From Cryobacterium psychrotolerans (GTDB lineage Bacteria > Actinomycetota > Actinomycetes > Actinomycetales > Microbacteriaceae), in the NCBI RefSeq assembly GCF_900101115.1, contig NZ_FNFU01000007.1, positions 103,875 through 167,874 of the forward strand: a stretch of DNA of 64,000 nucleotides. Reading direction: 5' to 3'. The position numbers and the translations under genes are program-made. The notes beneath the pieces were generated by a model, which saw only the letters and a program-made list of their open reading frames with translations, searched no databases and was not told the DNA's origin. Positions 37,827-46,977 of the stretch are shown piece after piece. The first letter of the stretch is position 1; every line of letters begins with the position of its first letter.

Positions 37827-39571
37827 GCCCGGAGAACGGCGCCGGCCCCGACGCGCGCGGGCGACACTCCGCACCGACTGCCGCGGATGCCGCCGATCCG
37901 GTCATCGCAGCGGCCCGGGCGTGGCTCGGCCAGGATCCCGACCCCGAAACCCAGGGCGAACTCCGTCCGCTCGTCTCGTCGGCGGCCGCCGGCGACCCCG
38001 AGGCCCTCGCCGAGCTGCATGCCCGCTTCGACGAACGGCTCGCCTTCGGCACCGCCGGGCTGCGCGGGGCGATCGCGGCCGGCTCGAACCGGATGAACCG
38101 CGTGCTCGTCGCCCAGGCCGCCGCCGGACTCGCCGCGTTCCTGGTCGCCCGCGCCCCGGAAGGCACCGTCCCGTCGGTCGTCGTGGGCTACGACGGACGC
38201 AAGAACTCCTCCGTGTTCGCCACCGACACGGCGGCGCTGATGGCGGGCGCCGGGGTGCGCGCCATCCTGCTCCCCCGTTTGCTGCCGACCCCGGTGCTCG
38301 CCTTCGCCGTGCGGCACCTCGGCGCCAGCGCGGGCGTCATGGTGACGGCCTCGCACAACCCGCCCAACGACAACGGCTACAAGGTCTACCTCGGCGGGGA
38401 GAACGAGGGCTCGCAGATCGTGTCCCCCGACGACGCGGGCATCGCCGCCGAAATCCTGCGCGTCGCGGCCGAGCGCCTCGTGCCGGAGCTGCCCCGGGCC
38501 GCCTACGAGACCGCCCCCGAGTCGGTCGTGCAGGCCTACATCGAGGCGACCGCGAGCCTGGCGGCGCCGCCGCGCGCGCAGGTGAACGCCGTCTACACGG
38601 CCCTGCACGGCGTCGGCTGGGACACCACCCGCCGGGTGCTCGAGGCCGCCGGCTTCGACCTGCCGACCCTCGTCGACGCGCAGATCGCCCCGGATGCCGC
38701 GTTCCCCACCGTCGCCTTCCCGAACCCCGAGGAGCCGGGAGCGATGGACCTCTCCTACGCCACCGCCCGGGAGGCCGGCGCCGAGCTGATCATCGCCAAC
38801 GACCCCGACGCCGACCGTCTCGCCATCGCCATCCCCGACGCCGACTCCCCGGACGGCTACCGCCGCCTGAGCGGCAACGAGGTGGGCGCGATCCTGGGCT
38901 GGCGCGCGGCCGAGATCGCCGCGAACTCGCCGGAGGGCCCCACCGGGACCCTGGCCTGCTCGATCGTGTCCTCGCCGGCGCTGGCCTCCGTCGCCACGGC
39001 GTACGGCCTCGATTTCGTCGAGACCCTCACCGGTTTCAAGTGGGTTTCCCGCGCCCCGGCGCTGATCTTCGGCTACGAAGAGGCCCTCGGCTACCTCGTG
39101 AACCCCGCCGTGGTGCGCGACAAGGACGGCATCTCCGCCGCGCTCGCGTTCCTCGCCCTGGCCGGCGAGCTCAAGGCAGACGGCCTCACCGTCGCCGACC
39201 ACCTCGACCGGTTCAGCGAGCGGTTCGGGCACTTCGCCTCCGGTCAGATCTCGGTGCGGGTCACCGACGTCGCGGAGATCCACCGGGTGATGGCGCGGCT
39301 GCGCGCGAATCCCCCCAAGCTCGTGGGCAGCATCCGGGTCGATTCCATCGACGACCTCAGCCAGGGCGTCGGCGGGCTCCCGCCCAGCGACGTGCTGCGG
39401 ATCCGCCTCGCCGACGGGTCCCGGGTGATGGTGCGCCCGAGCGGCACCGAACCCAAGCTCAAGGTCTACCTCGACACGCGCTCCTCGATCGGCACGGTGC
39501 CCGAGCGCAAGGCCGCCGCCGAGGCCACCCTCGCGGACCTCGACCGCGGCATGCGCGCCCTGATCGCCTAG
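37823..39571 (+). CDS. Phospho-sugar mutase (phosphohexo/phosphopentomutase, PmmB type)
   Basis: The 582-residue protein is an alpha-D-phosphohexomutase: FGTAGLRG near 75, the phosphoserine loop MVTASHNPPNDNGYK with Ser177, the metal loop NDPDADRLAIA, GYEEALGY for sugar binding, and RPSGTEPKLKVY at the end. PNP overlaps it, so its in vivo role may be ribose-1-phosphate to ribose-5-phosphate conversion (inference). Annotated relatives are called phosphomannomutase PmmB. The GTG start shares bases with the PNP stop. Confidence 0.92.
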   Translation: MSPENGAGPDARGRHSAPTAADAADPVIAAARAWLGQDPDPETQGELRPLVSSAAAGDPEALAELHARFDERLAFGTAGLRGAIAAGSNRMNRVLVAQAAAGLAAFLVARAPEGTVPSVVVGYDGRKNSSVFATDTAALMAGAGVRAILLPRLLPTPVLAFAVRHLGASAGVMVTASHNPPNDNGYKVYLGGENEGSQIVSPDDAGIAAEILRVAAERLVPELPRAAYETAPESVVQAYIEATASLAAPPRAQVNAVYTALHGVGWDTTRRVLEAAGFDLPTLVDAQIAPDAAFPTVAFPNPEEPGAMDLSYATAREAGAELIIANDPDADRLAIAIPDADSPDGYRRLSGNEVGAILGWRAAEIAANSPEGPTGTLACSIVSSPALASVATAYGLDFVETLTGFKWVSRAPALIFGYEEALGYLVNPAVVRDKDGISAALAFLALAGELKADGLTVADHLDRFSERFGHFASGQISVRVTDVAEIHRVMARLRANPPKLVGSIRVDSIDDLSQGVGGLPPSDVLRIRLADGSRVMVRPSGTEPKLKVYLDTRSSIGTVPERKAAAEATLADLDRGMRALIA

Positions 39572-39607
39572 CGTTCGACAGGCCCGGCGCGCTGCCATAC
39601 TGGCGGC

Positions 39608-40848
39608 ATGAGCACTCCGGGGGGAACGGCGCGGTACGTCGGTGAGGCGTGGCTCGGGTTCGTCGCGGTCGCCACGGCCGGCCTCGGCCTCGCACTCGCA
39701 CTCGGTCTCGGCGCGGCGGCGGACCCCGCACTGGCGATGGCGGGAACCGTGCTCGGCCTCGGCGCCGCGCCCGCCCTGCTCCTGGTCGTGCTCGCAAGCT
39801 GGGCCGTTCGGTCCCGCCTCGTGCCGGCCCGCCACGCGGTGACCGCCGCCCTGCTCGGCGTGGCGGCCTGCACCGCCGGCACACTCGCAGCGGCCTCCTG
39901 GGCGGTCGGCTTCGATCTGGCGGACGGCCACCGGCCGTCCACCCCCTCCGCCGAGCTGTTCGCCGACCTGTTCCTCGTCTTCCTCGGCACGAACTGGCCG
40001 CTGGGCGCGGCCGCGGTCTTCACCGCCCTCGACGTCTTCGTCCGCCGGACGAGCCTCTCGCGCCCGCGCCGCGGGATCGTGGCCTGCCTGATCGCCGTGT
40101 TCGCCGCGCCGGCCATCGGGATGTCGTTCGTCGCGCCGGTCACCCCCGTGCTGGCGAGCATCGCGGTCACCGTGCTCGTGCTCTTCGCCGGTGCGCCGCG
40201 CGCGGCCCCCCGTGCCGCCGATTCCCCGGCTGCGGCTGCGGAGCCGGAGGGACGCGCCCCGGTCGGCCGCGCCCCGGCGGGCTGGCCTGGCTCAGCGCCG
40301 GGCTCGGCGCGGGCGCCGTGGCCTTTGCGCTGTCGGGCAGCCACTGGCCGTGGCTCGGGCGCGGCCTCGACGGCACAACGGCAATGGGCTGGGGCATAGC
40401 GGCGGGGCTCGTCGGCGCGCTGCCGCTCCTGCTCGCCCTGGCGCTCGTGGCGGACCGGCGCCGGACGAGGCACGCGCCGCGGTGGGTCGCCTGGGCTCCG
40501 GCCGCGCTGCTGGCCGGCGCGCTCCTGGCCGCGGCGGCGTTCTCCGCCGACAACGTGCTGACCGCCGGCACGGGGTCATCCGTGGGCTGGATTCTCGCCG
40601 CCCTCGGCCTGCTCCTCTACGGGCTGGCGATCGCGGTGGGCGTGTTCGCCCGGCTGCCGCTGGTCGGACCGGGCCGGGCCTCCACCGCGGCCCTGATCGG
40701 CCTCGGCCTGACCGTGCTCACCGGCGCGGCTCTGCTCCTCGCAGCCTTCGCGTCTCCGGTGCTCGCCGTTGTGCTCGCAGCCGTTGTGTTCCCGCGGCTC
40801 AATCGGCCCAGGCGGGCCCTCGGCCCGGCGGCTCCGGGCGTCGCCTGA
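39608..40848 (+). pseudogene. Polytopic membrane protein with apparent -1 frameshift
   Basis: An ATG at 39608 opens a frame with five or six hydrophobic helices. It reads well to about 40200, then becomes Pro/Ala/Gly-rich and loses hydrophobicity. From about 40285 the next frame back carries four or five further helices (LAWLSAGLGAGAVAFAL, IAAGLVGALPLLLALALVA, WILAALGLLLYGLAIAVGVF) to a stop at 40846-40848. Joining the two halves in the linker at about 40205-40285 gives one membrane protein of about 413 residues. This suggests loss of one base in a GC-rich run or a sequencing error. Two genes are less likely because the second half has no good start. Family unknown. Confidence 0.55.
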
Positions 40849-40849
40849 A

Positions 40850-41122
40850 CTAGCCCAGGGCCGCTTCCAGCTTCGCGGTGAGCTCGTCCAGGTCGAAGTA
40901 GTTGTCGATCACGATGACGTCGGCGTTGGTCTTGCCGATCGCGTGCACGAGCTCCGGCGAGGTGAGGATGACCTGCGCGTCCGAGCCGGCCGCCTGCACG
41001 CCGGCGACGTCGGTGGCCGTCACGTCGGCGTCGATGTCGAGCCGTTCCAGCGCGCGCTCGGCGTTGACCTTGAGAATGGCGGACGTCCCGATTCCGACAC
41101 CGCACATGACGACGATTTTCAT
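40850..41122 (-). CDS. PTS EIIB component (lactose/ascorbate-type fold)
   Basis: The 90-residue protein starts MKIVVMCGVGIGTS, where Cys7 is the phosphorylated residue followed by the phosphate loop. Length and fold match EIIB of the SgaB/UlaB or GatB kind. EIIB normally passes phosphate from EIIA to sugar on a membrane EIIC. Its ATG overlaps the EIIA stop by four bases. No EIIC gene is found in the window. Confidence 0.9.
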   Translation of the reverse strand: MKIVVMCGVGIGTSAILKVNAERALERLDIDADVTATDVAGVQAAGSDAQVILTSPELVHAIGKTNADVIVIDNYFDLDELTAKLEAALG

Positions 41123-41583
41123 TCCGGTTCCTTCGCGGGGTCGGTCATTCCGAGCAGGGAACGGATGGCCTCGGCATCCGTCGCCGCCGCGATCGCGGGG
41201 ATCACCTGCGGATCGTTGAACACATTGGCGAGTTGGGCGACGACATGCAGGTGCTCGTCGCCGTTCCGGACGGCCAGGCCGACGATGACGCCGACCGGGT
41301 CGTTGTGCGGATGCCCGAACGCGACAGGTTCGGCCAGGGTGACGATGCTCAGGCCTTCGGTGATCACATCGGGCCCCGGCCGGGCGTGGGCCAGGGCCAG
41401 CCCGGGGGCGATCACGACGTAGGCACCGAATTCGTCGATGACGCGGATCATCCGTTCGGTGTAGCCGGCCTCGGTGGCGCCGGAGCGCTGCAGCGCGTCT
41501 CCCGCCGCGGTCACTGCGGCACGCCAGGTATCGGCATGCACGCCGATCTCGATCGCGTCGAGGGGAAGGGGCAGGAGCGTCAT
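41119..41583 (-). CDS. PTS EIIA component (mannitol/fructose/ascorbate type)
   Basis: The 154-residue protein has the EIIA type 2 active-site context VVIAPGLALAHARPG with His66, preceded by YTERMIRVIDEFGAYVV and followed by a VAFGHPHNDPVGVIVGLA block. It accepts phosphate from HPr and gives it to the overlapping EIIB. The frame is open upstream into add; the ATG at 41583 starts the recognised domain. Order of transcription is add, EIIA, EIIB. Confidence 0.9.
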   Translation of the reverse strand: MTLLPLPLDAIEIGVHADTWRAAVTAAGDALQRSGATEAGYTERMIRVIDEFGAYVVIAPGLALAHARPGPDVITEGLSIVTLAEPVAFGHPHNDPVGVIVGLAVRNGDEHLHVVAQLANVFNDPQVIPAIAAATDAEAIRSLLGMTDPAKEPE

Positions 41584-41624
41584 CGTGTCACGGTTCGCGC
41601 GGGCTCGACCGGAGCGGCCGATGC

Positions 41625-42746
41625 CTACTCGTTCTCGAATCCGGCGACGATGGCATCCGCCAGTTCCTCGCGTTCTTCGAGCGGGAGGAACGCCGCCGCG
41701 GCCGCGTTGAGCTGGAACACCTCGAGGTCGTCGATGTCGTAGCCGAAGGCGTCGCTGAGCAGCGCCATCTCCTTCGAGAGGGTGGTATTGCTCATCAGGC
41801 GGTTGTCGGTGTTGACGGTGACCCGGAAGCCGAGCTGGTAGAGCAGGTCGAACGGGTGGTCGAGCAGGTCCTTGCCCCAGGCCGCGATCGCGCCGGTCTG
41901 CAGGTTGGAGGACGGGCTCAGCTCCAGGGCGATCTCGCGGTCGCGCACCCACTGGGCGAGCGGGCCGAGCGTGACGAATGTGTTGTCGCCGTCGGCGCGG
42001 CCGATCTTCACGTCTTCGGCGAGGCGAACGCCGTGACCGAGGCGCAGGGCGCGACCGTCGAACAGGGCCCCGCGGATGCTCTCCAGCCCGTCGGCCTCGC
42101 CGGCGTGCACGGTGACCGGCATGAACTCGTGGGCGAGGTAGTCGAAGGCGGCCACGTGGTTGCGGGCCGGGAAACCCAGCTCCGCTCCGGCGATGTCGAA
42201 GCCGACGACGCCGTTCCCCCGGTGGCGAACGGCCAGTTCGGCGATCTCGAGGCTATGGTTCGCGTGCCGCATGGCCGTGACGAGCTGGCCGATGCGGATG
42301 TCGTGGCCGGCCTGTCCGACGTGCTCGACACCGGCGTCAAGACCCTCCTGCACCGCCTCGACGGCCTGGTCGAGGGTCAGTCCGCGGGTGAGGTGCTGTT
42401 CGGGGGCCCAGCGGACCTCGCCGTAGATCACGCCGTCGCGGGCCAGGTCTTCCACGAATTCGCGGGCGACGCGCACGAGCCCCTCGCGGGTCTGCATGAC
42501 GGCGGTGGTCACGTCGAAGGTCTTGAGGTACTCGACCAGGGAGCCGGAGTTGGCCTGCCTGACGAACCAGGAGCCCAGGCTCGCGGCATCCGTCGTCGGC
42601 AGGTCGACGCCGGCGGAGTCGGCCAGCTCGACGATCGTCGCGGGGCGCAGCCCGCCGTCGAGGTGGTCGTGCAGGGAGATCTTGGGCAGGGCGTTGATGC
42701 TCGCTCCGCCGCCGGGCAGCAGGTATTCGTCTGGGCTCGTGTTCAC
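41625..42746 (-). CDS. add: Adenosine deaminase
   Basis: The 373-residue enzyme converts adenosine and deoxyadenosine to inosine and deoxyinosine, which PNP can then split. Zinc and catalytic residues are visible: SLHDHLDGG (His26, His28), VTVHAGEADG, RLGHGVRL, ELSPSSNLQTGA and VNTDNRLMSNT, where the usual Asp pair reads Asp-Asn as in other bacterial ADAs. It heads an operon with PTS EIIA and EIIB. A palindrome in the gap to the divergent nucleoside hydrolase could regulate both. Confidence 0.95.
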   Translation of the reverse strand: MNTSPDEYLLPGGGASINALPKISLHDHLDGGLRPATIVELADSAGVDLPTTDAASLGSWFVRQANSGSLVEYLKTFDVTTAVMQTREGLVRVAREFVEDLARDGVIYGEVRWAPEQHLTRGLTLDQAVEAVQEGLDAGVEHVGQAGHDIRIGQLVTAMRHANHSLEIAELAVRHRGNGVVGFDIAGAELGFPARNHVAAFDYLAHEFMPVTVHAGEADGLESIRGALFDGRALRLGHGVRLAEDVKIGRADGDNTFVTLGPLAQWVRDREIALELSPSSNLQTGAIAAWGKDLLDHPFDLLYQLGFRVTVNTDNRLMSNTTLSKEMALLSDAFGYDIDDLEVFQLNAAAAAFLPLEEREELADAIVAGFENE

Positions 42747-42820
42747 CCCCCTAATCTACCGGCGGAGCGCCCCGCGAGCCTCCCTGTTTCCTGAATGCTC
42801 GCTGGGTGCCACGCCGAATC

Positions 42821-42865
42821 GCGGAGAAAGTACCTTCACAGTGCTGACGAAGGTACTTTCCCCGC
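42821..42865. promoter_or_regulatory. Family D inverted repeat between divergent add and nucleoside hydrolase genes
   Basis: Arms at 42821-42837 and 42849-42865 (GAAGGTACTTTCCCCGC) pair over 17 bases with one mismatch around an 11-base loop. The stretch 42847-42876 matches 51163-51192 at 26 of 30 positions. It sits 60 bases before the hydrolase ATG and 75 bases before the add ATG on the other strand. Whether it is an operator or a dispersed repeat is open. Confidence 0.55.
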
Positions 42866-42924
42866 AACTCAACCGGTCGCCCACTCGGGGCGGGCCACTA
42901 GCGACGCGCGGATAGATTGGGCAC

Positions 42925-43869
42925 ATGCCGACCAAAATCATCCTCGACTGCGACCCGGGCCACGACGACGCGATCGCGCTGCTGCTCGCGCACGGCAACC
43001 CCGACATCGACCTCGTCGCCGTCACCACCGTGATGGGCAACCAGACCCTCGACAAGGTCACCCGCAACGCGCTGTCCGTCGCGCGCGTGGCCGGCATCAC
43101 CGGCGTGCCGTTCGCGGCCGGCTGCGCGCGTCCGCTCGTGCGCCGGATCGAGACGGCGCCGAGCATCCACGGCGAGTCCGGCCTCGACGGGCCGGTACTC
43201 CCCGAGCCCGTCATCCGGCTCGACCCCCGGCACGCCGTCGACCTCATCATCGACACGATCATGGCGCACGAGCCCGGCGAGATCACCCTCGTGCCCACCG
43301 GCGCGCTCACCAACATCGCCCTGGCCGTGCGCAAGGAACCCCGGATCGCCCAGCGGGTCAGGGAGGTCGTGCTGATGGGCGGCGGATACCACGTGGGCAA
43401 CTGGTCGGCGACGGCCGAGTTCAACATCGTGATCGACCCGGAGGCCGCGCACATCGTCTTCAACGAGAAGTGGCCGCTCACCATGATCGGCCTCGACCTC
43501 ACCCACCAGGCGCTCGCGACGCCCGCCGTGGCGGCGCGGATCGCCGCGGTCGGCACCGGGCCGGCCAGGTTCGTCGGGGAGCTTCTCGAGTTCTTCGCCG
43601 GGACCTACAAGGAGGCGCAGGGCTTCGACCACCCGCCGGTGCACGACCCGTGCGCGGTGGCCTACGTGATCGATCCCAGCGTGATGGCGGTGCGCCGCAC
43701 CCCGCTCGATGTGGAACTTACCGGCACGCTCACCCTGGGCATGACCGTCGCCGACTTCCGAGCCCCCGCCCCGGCGGACTGCACCACGCAGGTCGCCGTC
43801 GACCTCGACCACGAGAAGTTCTGGTCGTTGATCGTCGACGCGCTCGAGCGAATCGGCGACCCGGAGTAG
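42925..43869 (+). CDS. Inosine-uridine preferring nucleoside hydrolase family protein
   Basis: The 314-residue enzyme hydrolyses the N-glycosidic bond of ribonucleosides, giving base and ribose. The N terminus ILDCDPGHDDAIALLLA is the calcium-binding signature. TVMGNQTLDKVTRNAL, IHGESGLDGP and VLMGGGYHVGNW follow, with the active-site His in VHDPCAVAYVIDP. Its specificity among nucleosides is not evident. It diverges from add and converges with thymidine phosphorylase, inside a block of salvage genes. Confidence 0.93.
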   Translation: MPTKIILDCDPGHDDAIALLLAHGNPDIDLVAVTTVMGNQTLDKVTRNALSVARVAGITGVPFAAGCARPLVRRIETAPSIHGESGLDGPVLPEPVIRLDPRHAVDLIIDTIMAHEPGEITLVPTGALTNIALAVRKEPRIAQRVREVVLMGGGYHVGNWSATAEFNIVIDPEAAHIVFNEKWPLTMIGLDLTHQALATPAVAARIAAVGTGPARFVGELLEFFAGTYKEAQGFDHPPVHDPCAVAYVIDPSVMAVRRTPLDVELTGTLTLGMTVADFRAPAPADCTTQVAVDLDHEKFWSLIVDALERIGDPE

Positions 43870-43877
43870 CAGACGGG

Positions 43878-45248
43878 TCAGTCGTCGGCGGTGATGCGCT
43901 CGGCGATCAGCGGGCCGCCGGTCAGCACCGGCTCACCCGGGTCGCCGATCCGCCAGGCGCCCTCAACCGACTCGAGCGCGCGCGGGAACCGGGCGGGCTC
44001 GTCGGCGCTCAGCGTGAACAGCGGCTGGCCCTTCGTGACGGCGTCCCCCGGCTTGGCGTGCAGGTCGACGCCGGCCGAGTGCTGCACCGGGTCCCCCTTG
44101 CGGGCGCGGCCGGCGCCGAGCCGCCAGGCTGCGATGCCGAACGGCAGGGCGTCCTGCTGCACGAGGATGCCGTCCCGGTCGGCGAGAACGACGTGGGTTT
44201 CGCGGGCGACCGGCAGCGCGGCATCCGGGTCGCCGCCCTGGGCGCGGATGGCCTGGCGCCACTTGTCCATCGCCCGGCCGTCCTTCAGGGCGGCCTCCAC
44301 GTCGACGTCGGTCTTCCCGGCGAGGGCGAGCATCTCGCGCGCCAGCGTGATCGTGAGCTCGACGATGTCGGCCGGCCCGCCGCCCGCAAGCACCTCGACC
44401 GACTCGCGCACCTCGTTCGCGTTGCCGATGGCGAGGCCGAGCGGGACGTTCATGTTGGTGAGCAGCGCGGAGGTCGCGACCCCGGCATCGTGGCCGAGCG
44501 CGACCATGGTGCGGGCCAGTTCCCGGGACTGCTCGATGTTCTTCAGGAAGGCGCCGGAGCCGAACTTCACGTCGAGCACGAGCGCCTTGGTGCCCTCGGC
44601 GATCTTCTTCGACATGATCGAGGATGCGATCAGCGGGATCGCCTCGACGGTGCCGGTGATGTCGCGCAGGGCGTAGAGCTTGCCGTCGGCCGGGGCCAGG
44701 CCGCTGCCCGCGGCGCAGATCACGCCGCCGACCTCGCGCAGTTGGGCGATCATCTCCTCGTTGCTGAGGTTGGCGCGCCAGCCCGGGATGGATTCGAGCT
44801 TGTCGAGGGTGCCGCCGGTGTGGCCGAGGCCGCGGCCGGACAGCTGAGGCACGGCCACGCCGAACACCGCGACGAGGGGCATCAGCGGCAGGGTGATCTT
44901 GTCGCCGACGCCGCCGGTGGAGTGCTTGTCGGTGGTCGGCTTGCCGAGGCCTTCGAAGCTCATCCGTTCGCCGCTGTCGATCATCGCCATGGTCAGGTCG
45001 CGGATCTCCCGGCGGGTCATGCCGTTGAGGAAGATGGCCATGGTCATGGCGGCCATTTGCTCGTCGCCCACATAGCCGCGGGTGTACGCGTCGATCAGCC
45101 AGTCGATCTGCGGGGTGCTGAGTTCGCCGCGGTCGCGTTTGGCGTGGATGAGGTCGACGGTGTCGAACGCCTCGATGCTCCCGGCCGAACCGGCCGGAAG
45201 GGCGGCGGCGCTGGCGCCGGCACTGGAGTCCATGGTCATCCCCGTCAT
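43878..45248 (-). CDS. deoA: Thymidine phosphorylase
   Basis: The 456-residue enzyme splits thymidine or deoxyuridine with phosphate. Diagnostic blocks are the N-terminal helical IHAKRDRGELS region, KHSTGGVGDKITL for phosphate, SGRGLGHTGGTLDKLESIPG, and KKIAEGTKALVLDVKFGSGAF. The C-terminal domain matches pyrimidine nucleoside phosphorylases. The first 25 residues are Ala/Gly-rich, so a later start is possible. It is last in the transporter-cdd-deoA operon and overlaps cdd by four bases. Confidence 0.95.
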   Translation of the reverse strand: MTGMTMDSSAGASAAALPAGSAGSIEAFDTVDLIHAKRDRGELSTPQIDWLIDAYTRGYVGDEQMAAMTMAIFLNGMTRREIRDLTMAMIDSGERMSFEGLGKPTTDKHSTGGVGDKITLPLMPLVAVFGVAVPQLSGRGLGHTGGTLDKLESIPGWRANLSNEEMIAQLREVGGVICAAGSGLAPADGKLYALRDITGTVEAIPLIASSIMSKKIAEGTKALVLDVKFGSGAFLKNIEQSRELARTMVALGHDAGVATSALLTNMNVPLGLAIGNANEVRESVEVLAGGGPADIVELTITLAREMLALAGKTDVDVEAALKDGRAMDKWRQAIRAQGGDPDAALPVARETHVVLADRDGILVQQDALPFGIAAWRLGAGRARKGDPVQHSAGVDLHAKPGDAVTKGQPLFTLSADEPARFPRALESVEGAWRIGDPGEPVLTGGPLIAERITADD

Positions 45249-45682
45249 TCTCCCTGGTACTCGGCCAGCTGCCTGGGCCCGAAGGCATCCGGCAGCACCT
45301 CATCGATGGTGCGCAGGCCCGAGACCGTCTCCAGCAGCATGCCGGGCGCGGAGTGTTCGTAGAGCAGCTGGCGGCAGCGGCCGCACGGCATCAGCGCCTG
45401 CCCGTGGCCGTCGACGCAGGTGAACGCGACCAGCCGGCCGCCCCCGGTCATGTGCAGCGACGAGACGAGGGCGCATTCGGCGCAGAGCGTGAGCCCGTAG
45501 GACGCGTTCTCCACGTTGCAGCCGCTGATGATCCGCCCGTCGCTGACGAGTGCCGCCACCCCGACCGGGAAATTCGAGTACGGCACATAGGCCAGGGCCA
45601 TCGCCGTCATGGCCGCTTCGCGCAGCGCATCCCAGTCAATGTCGCCCGCTGGTGGGGTCACGTCATCCGATCCTGAAGTCAT
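45245..45682 (-). CDS. cdd: Cytidine deaminase
   Basis: The 145-residue enzyme deaminates cytidine and deoxycytidine to uridine forms, which deoA can process. It shows YSNFPVGVAAL, the substrate loop GCNVENASYG, the zinc motif CAECALVSSL and PCGRCRQLL, which together give the homotetrameric Cys-Cys-Cys zinc site. The ATG at 45682 shares one base with the TGA of the permease gene upstream. The frame is open further into that gene, but no domain is there. Confidence 0.95.
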   Translation of the reverse strand: MTSGSDDVTPPAGDIDWDALREAAMTAMALAYVPYSNFPVGVAALVSDGRIISGCNVENASYGLTLCAECALVSSLHMTGGGRLVAFTCVDGHGQALMPCGRCRQLLYEHSAPGMLLETVSGLRTIDEVLPDAFGPRQLAEYQGE

Positions 45683-46977
45683 CACTTGATATACGGCTTG
45701 CCGTCGGCGGCAGGCGGCCGGGACCGGCCGACGAGGCCGGCGACGGCGAAGATCGTCACGACGTACGGGAGCATGAGCATGAACTCGCTCGGCACCGGTG
45801 ACCCGATGATGCTGAGCACGTTCTGCAGGTTGCTGGCGAAACCGAACAGAAGCGCCGCGAGGGTCGCCTTCAGCGGGTCCCACCGGCCGAAGATGACGGC
45901 GGCGAGGGCGATGAAGCCGAGGCCGGCTGTCATTTCCTTGTTGAATGCGCCGACGGATCCGAGGGTGAAGTACGCACCGCCGAAGCCGACGATGGCACCG
46001 GCCAGGGACACGTTCCAAAACCGGGTGCCGTTGACGTTGATGCCCACGGTGTCGGCGGCCTTGGGGTGCTCACCGACGGAGCGCAGCCGCAGTCCCCACT
46101 TCGTGTGGAACAGCCCGAAGTAGATCACGGCGACGGCGACATACATGAAGTAGACGATGAACGTCTGGCGGAAGAGCGCCGGGCCGAGGATCGGGATCTC
46201 GCTCAGCAGCGGGATGTTGATCCGGGGGAAACGCTCCGGTGTGTTGAGCGCCGCGGCATTGGGTGAGAGGAGCTGGGAGAAGAAGAAGCTCGTCAGCCCG
46301 ATCACGAGCACGTTGAGCACGACACCGACGATGACCTGGTCGACGAGGTACTTGATCGAGAACGCGGCGAGCACGAACGAGACGAGCACGCCGGCGATCG
46401 CCGCGGCGACGAGCCCGAGGTACGGGTTGCCGGTGATCGAGGCGACGACGGCGGAGCTGAACGCCCCGGCGAGGAGCTGACCCTCGATGGCCACGTTCAC
46501 GACCCCGGAACGTTCGGAGATCACACCGCCGAGCGCCCCGAAGATCAGCGGGACGCTGAGGGTGATGGTGCCCACGAAGAGCCCCGGGACGGGGATCGTC
46601 GAGCCTGCTGCCGCCCAGGTGAGGAACCCGATCATGAAGACCACCGCGAAGACCACGACGAGCCAGAGCGGCACCTTGCGGGAGTGAGTGGTGATCCAAA
46701 TCGACCAGGCGGCCATGGCAAACAGCAGGATGCTGGAGACGACAGCGGTGACGAAGGTCGGCAGCACCAGGTCCGGGAGCTGGATAAGATCGCGCGACTG
46801 GGACAGCCGGAAGGTGCTCACCTGCCCCTGGGTGTCCACGCCGAGGAGGACGAAGATGAGCAGGCCGAGGACCGCGAAGATGCTGAGGGCGATCGCGGCC
46901 TTCCAGCTGCGGAGCACGACCGTGCTCAGGGCCGGCTGGCCCTGGCTCGGCTGGACGGTCTGGGTGATGGTGCTCAT
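45682..46977 (-). CDS. Nucleoside ABC importer permease (NupQ/YufQ type)
   Basis: The 431-residue membrane protein belongs to the BPD_transp_2 family (as RbsC and LivH): FGALGGVISERSGVVNVAIEGQLLAG is the family signature, followed by SVGEHPKAADTVGINV facing the ATPase. A longer N-terminal part with extra helices (residues 25-130) precedes it. With the next permease it forms the heterodimer of a BMP-type nucleoside importer. Its stop overlaps the cdd start and its start overlaps the stop of the second permease. Confidence 0.92.
   Translation of the reverse strand: MSTITQTVQPSQGQPALSTVVLRSWKAAIALSIFAVLGLLIFVLLGVDTQGQVSTFRLSQSRDLIQLPDLVLPTFVTAVVSSILLFAMAAWSIWITTHSRKVPLWLVVVFAVVFMIGFLTWAAAGSTIPVPGLFVGTITLSVPLIFGALGGVISERSGVVNVAIEGQLLAGAFSSAVVASITGNPYLGLVAAAIAGVLVSFVLAAFSIKYLVDQVIVGVVLNVLVIGLTSFFFSQLLSPNAAALNTPERFPRINIPLLSEIPILGPALFRQTFIVYFMYVAVAVIYFGLFHTKWGLRLRSVGEHPKAADTVGINVNGTRFWNVSLAGAIVGFGGAYFTLGSVGAFNKEMTAGLGFIALAAVIFGRWDPLKATLAALLFGFASNLQNVLSIIGSPVPSEFMLMLPYVVTIFAVAGLVGRSRPPAADGKPYIK

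Noticed and set aside
37580..39931. 783-codon minus-strand frame opposite the phosphomutase
   Set aside because: Composition is typical of an antisense shadow and the plus strand encodes a complete phosphohexomutase.
39649..40284. Reading the second-half frame of the split membrane protein as a full 399-codon gene
   Set aside because: Its first part is Arg/Pro/Gly-rich with no hydrophobic helices, while the other frame gives good membrane helices there.
42795..45362. 855-codon open frame across the nucleoside hydrolase and thymidine phosphorylase genes
   Set aside because: The translation is Arg/Gly/Asp-rich without domains and overlaps two well-supported enzymes in other frames; long shadows are expected in this GC-rich DNA.
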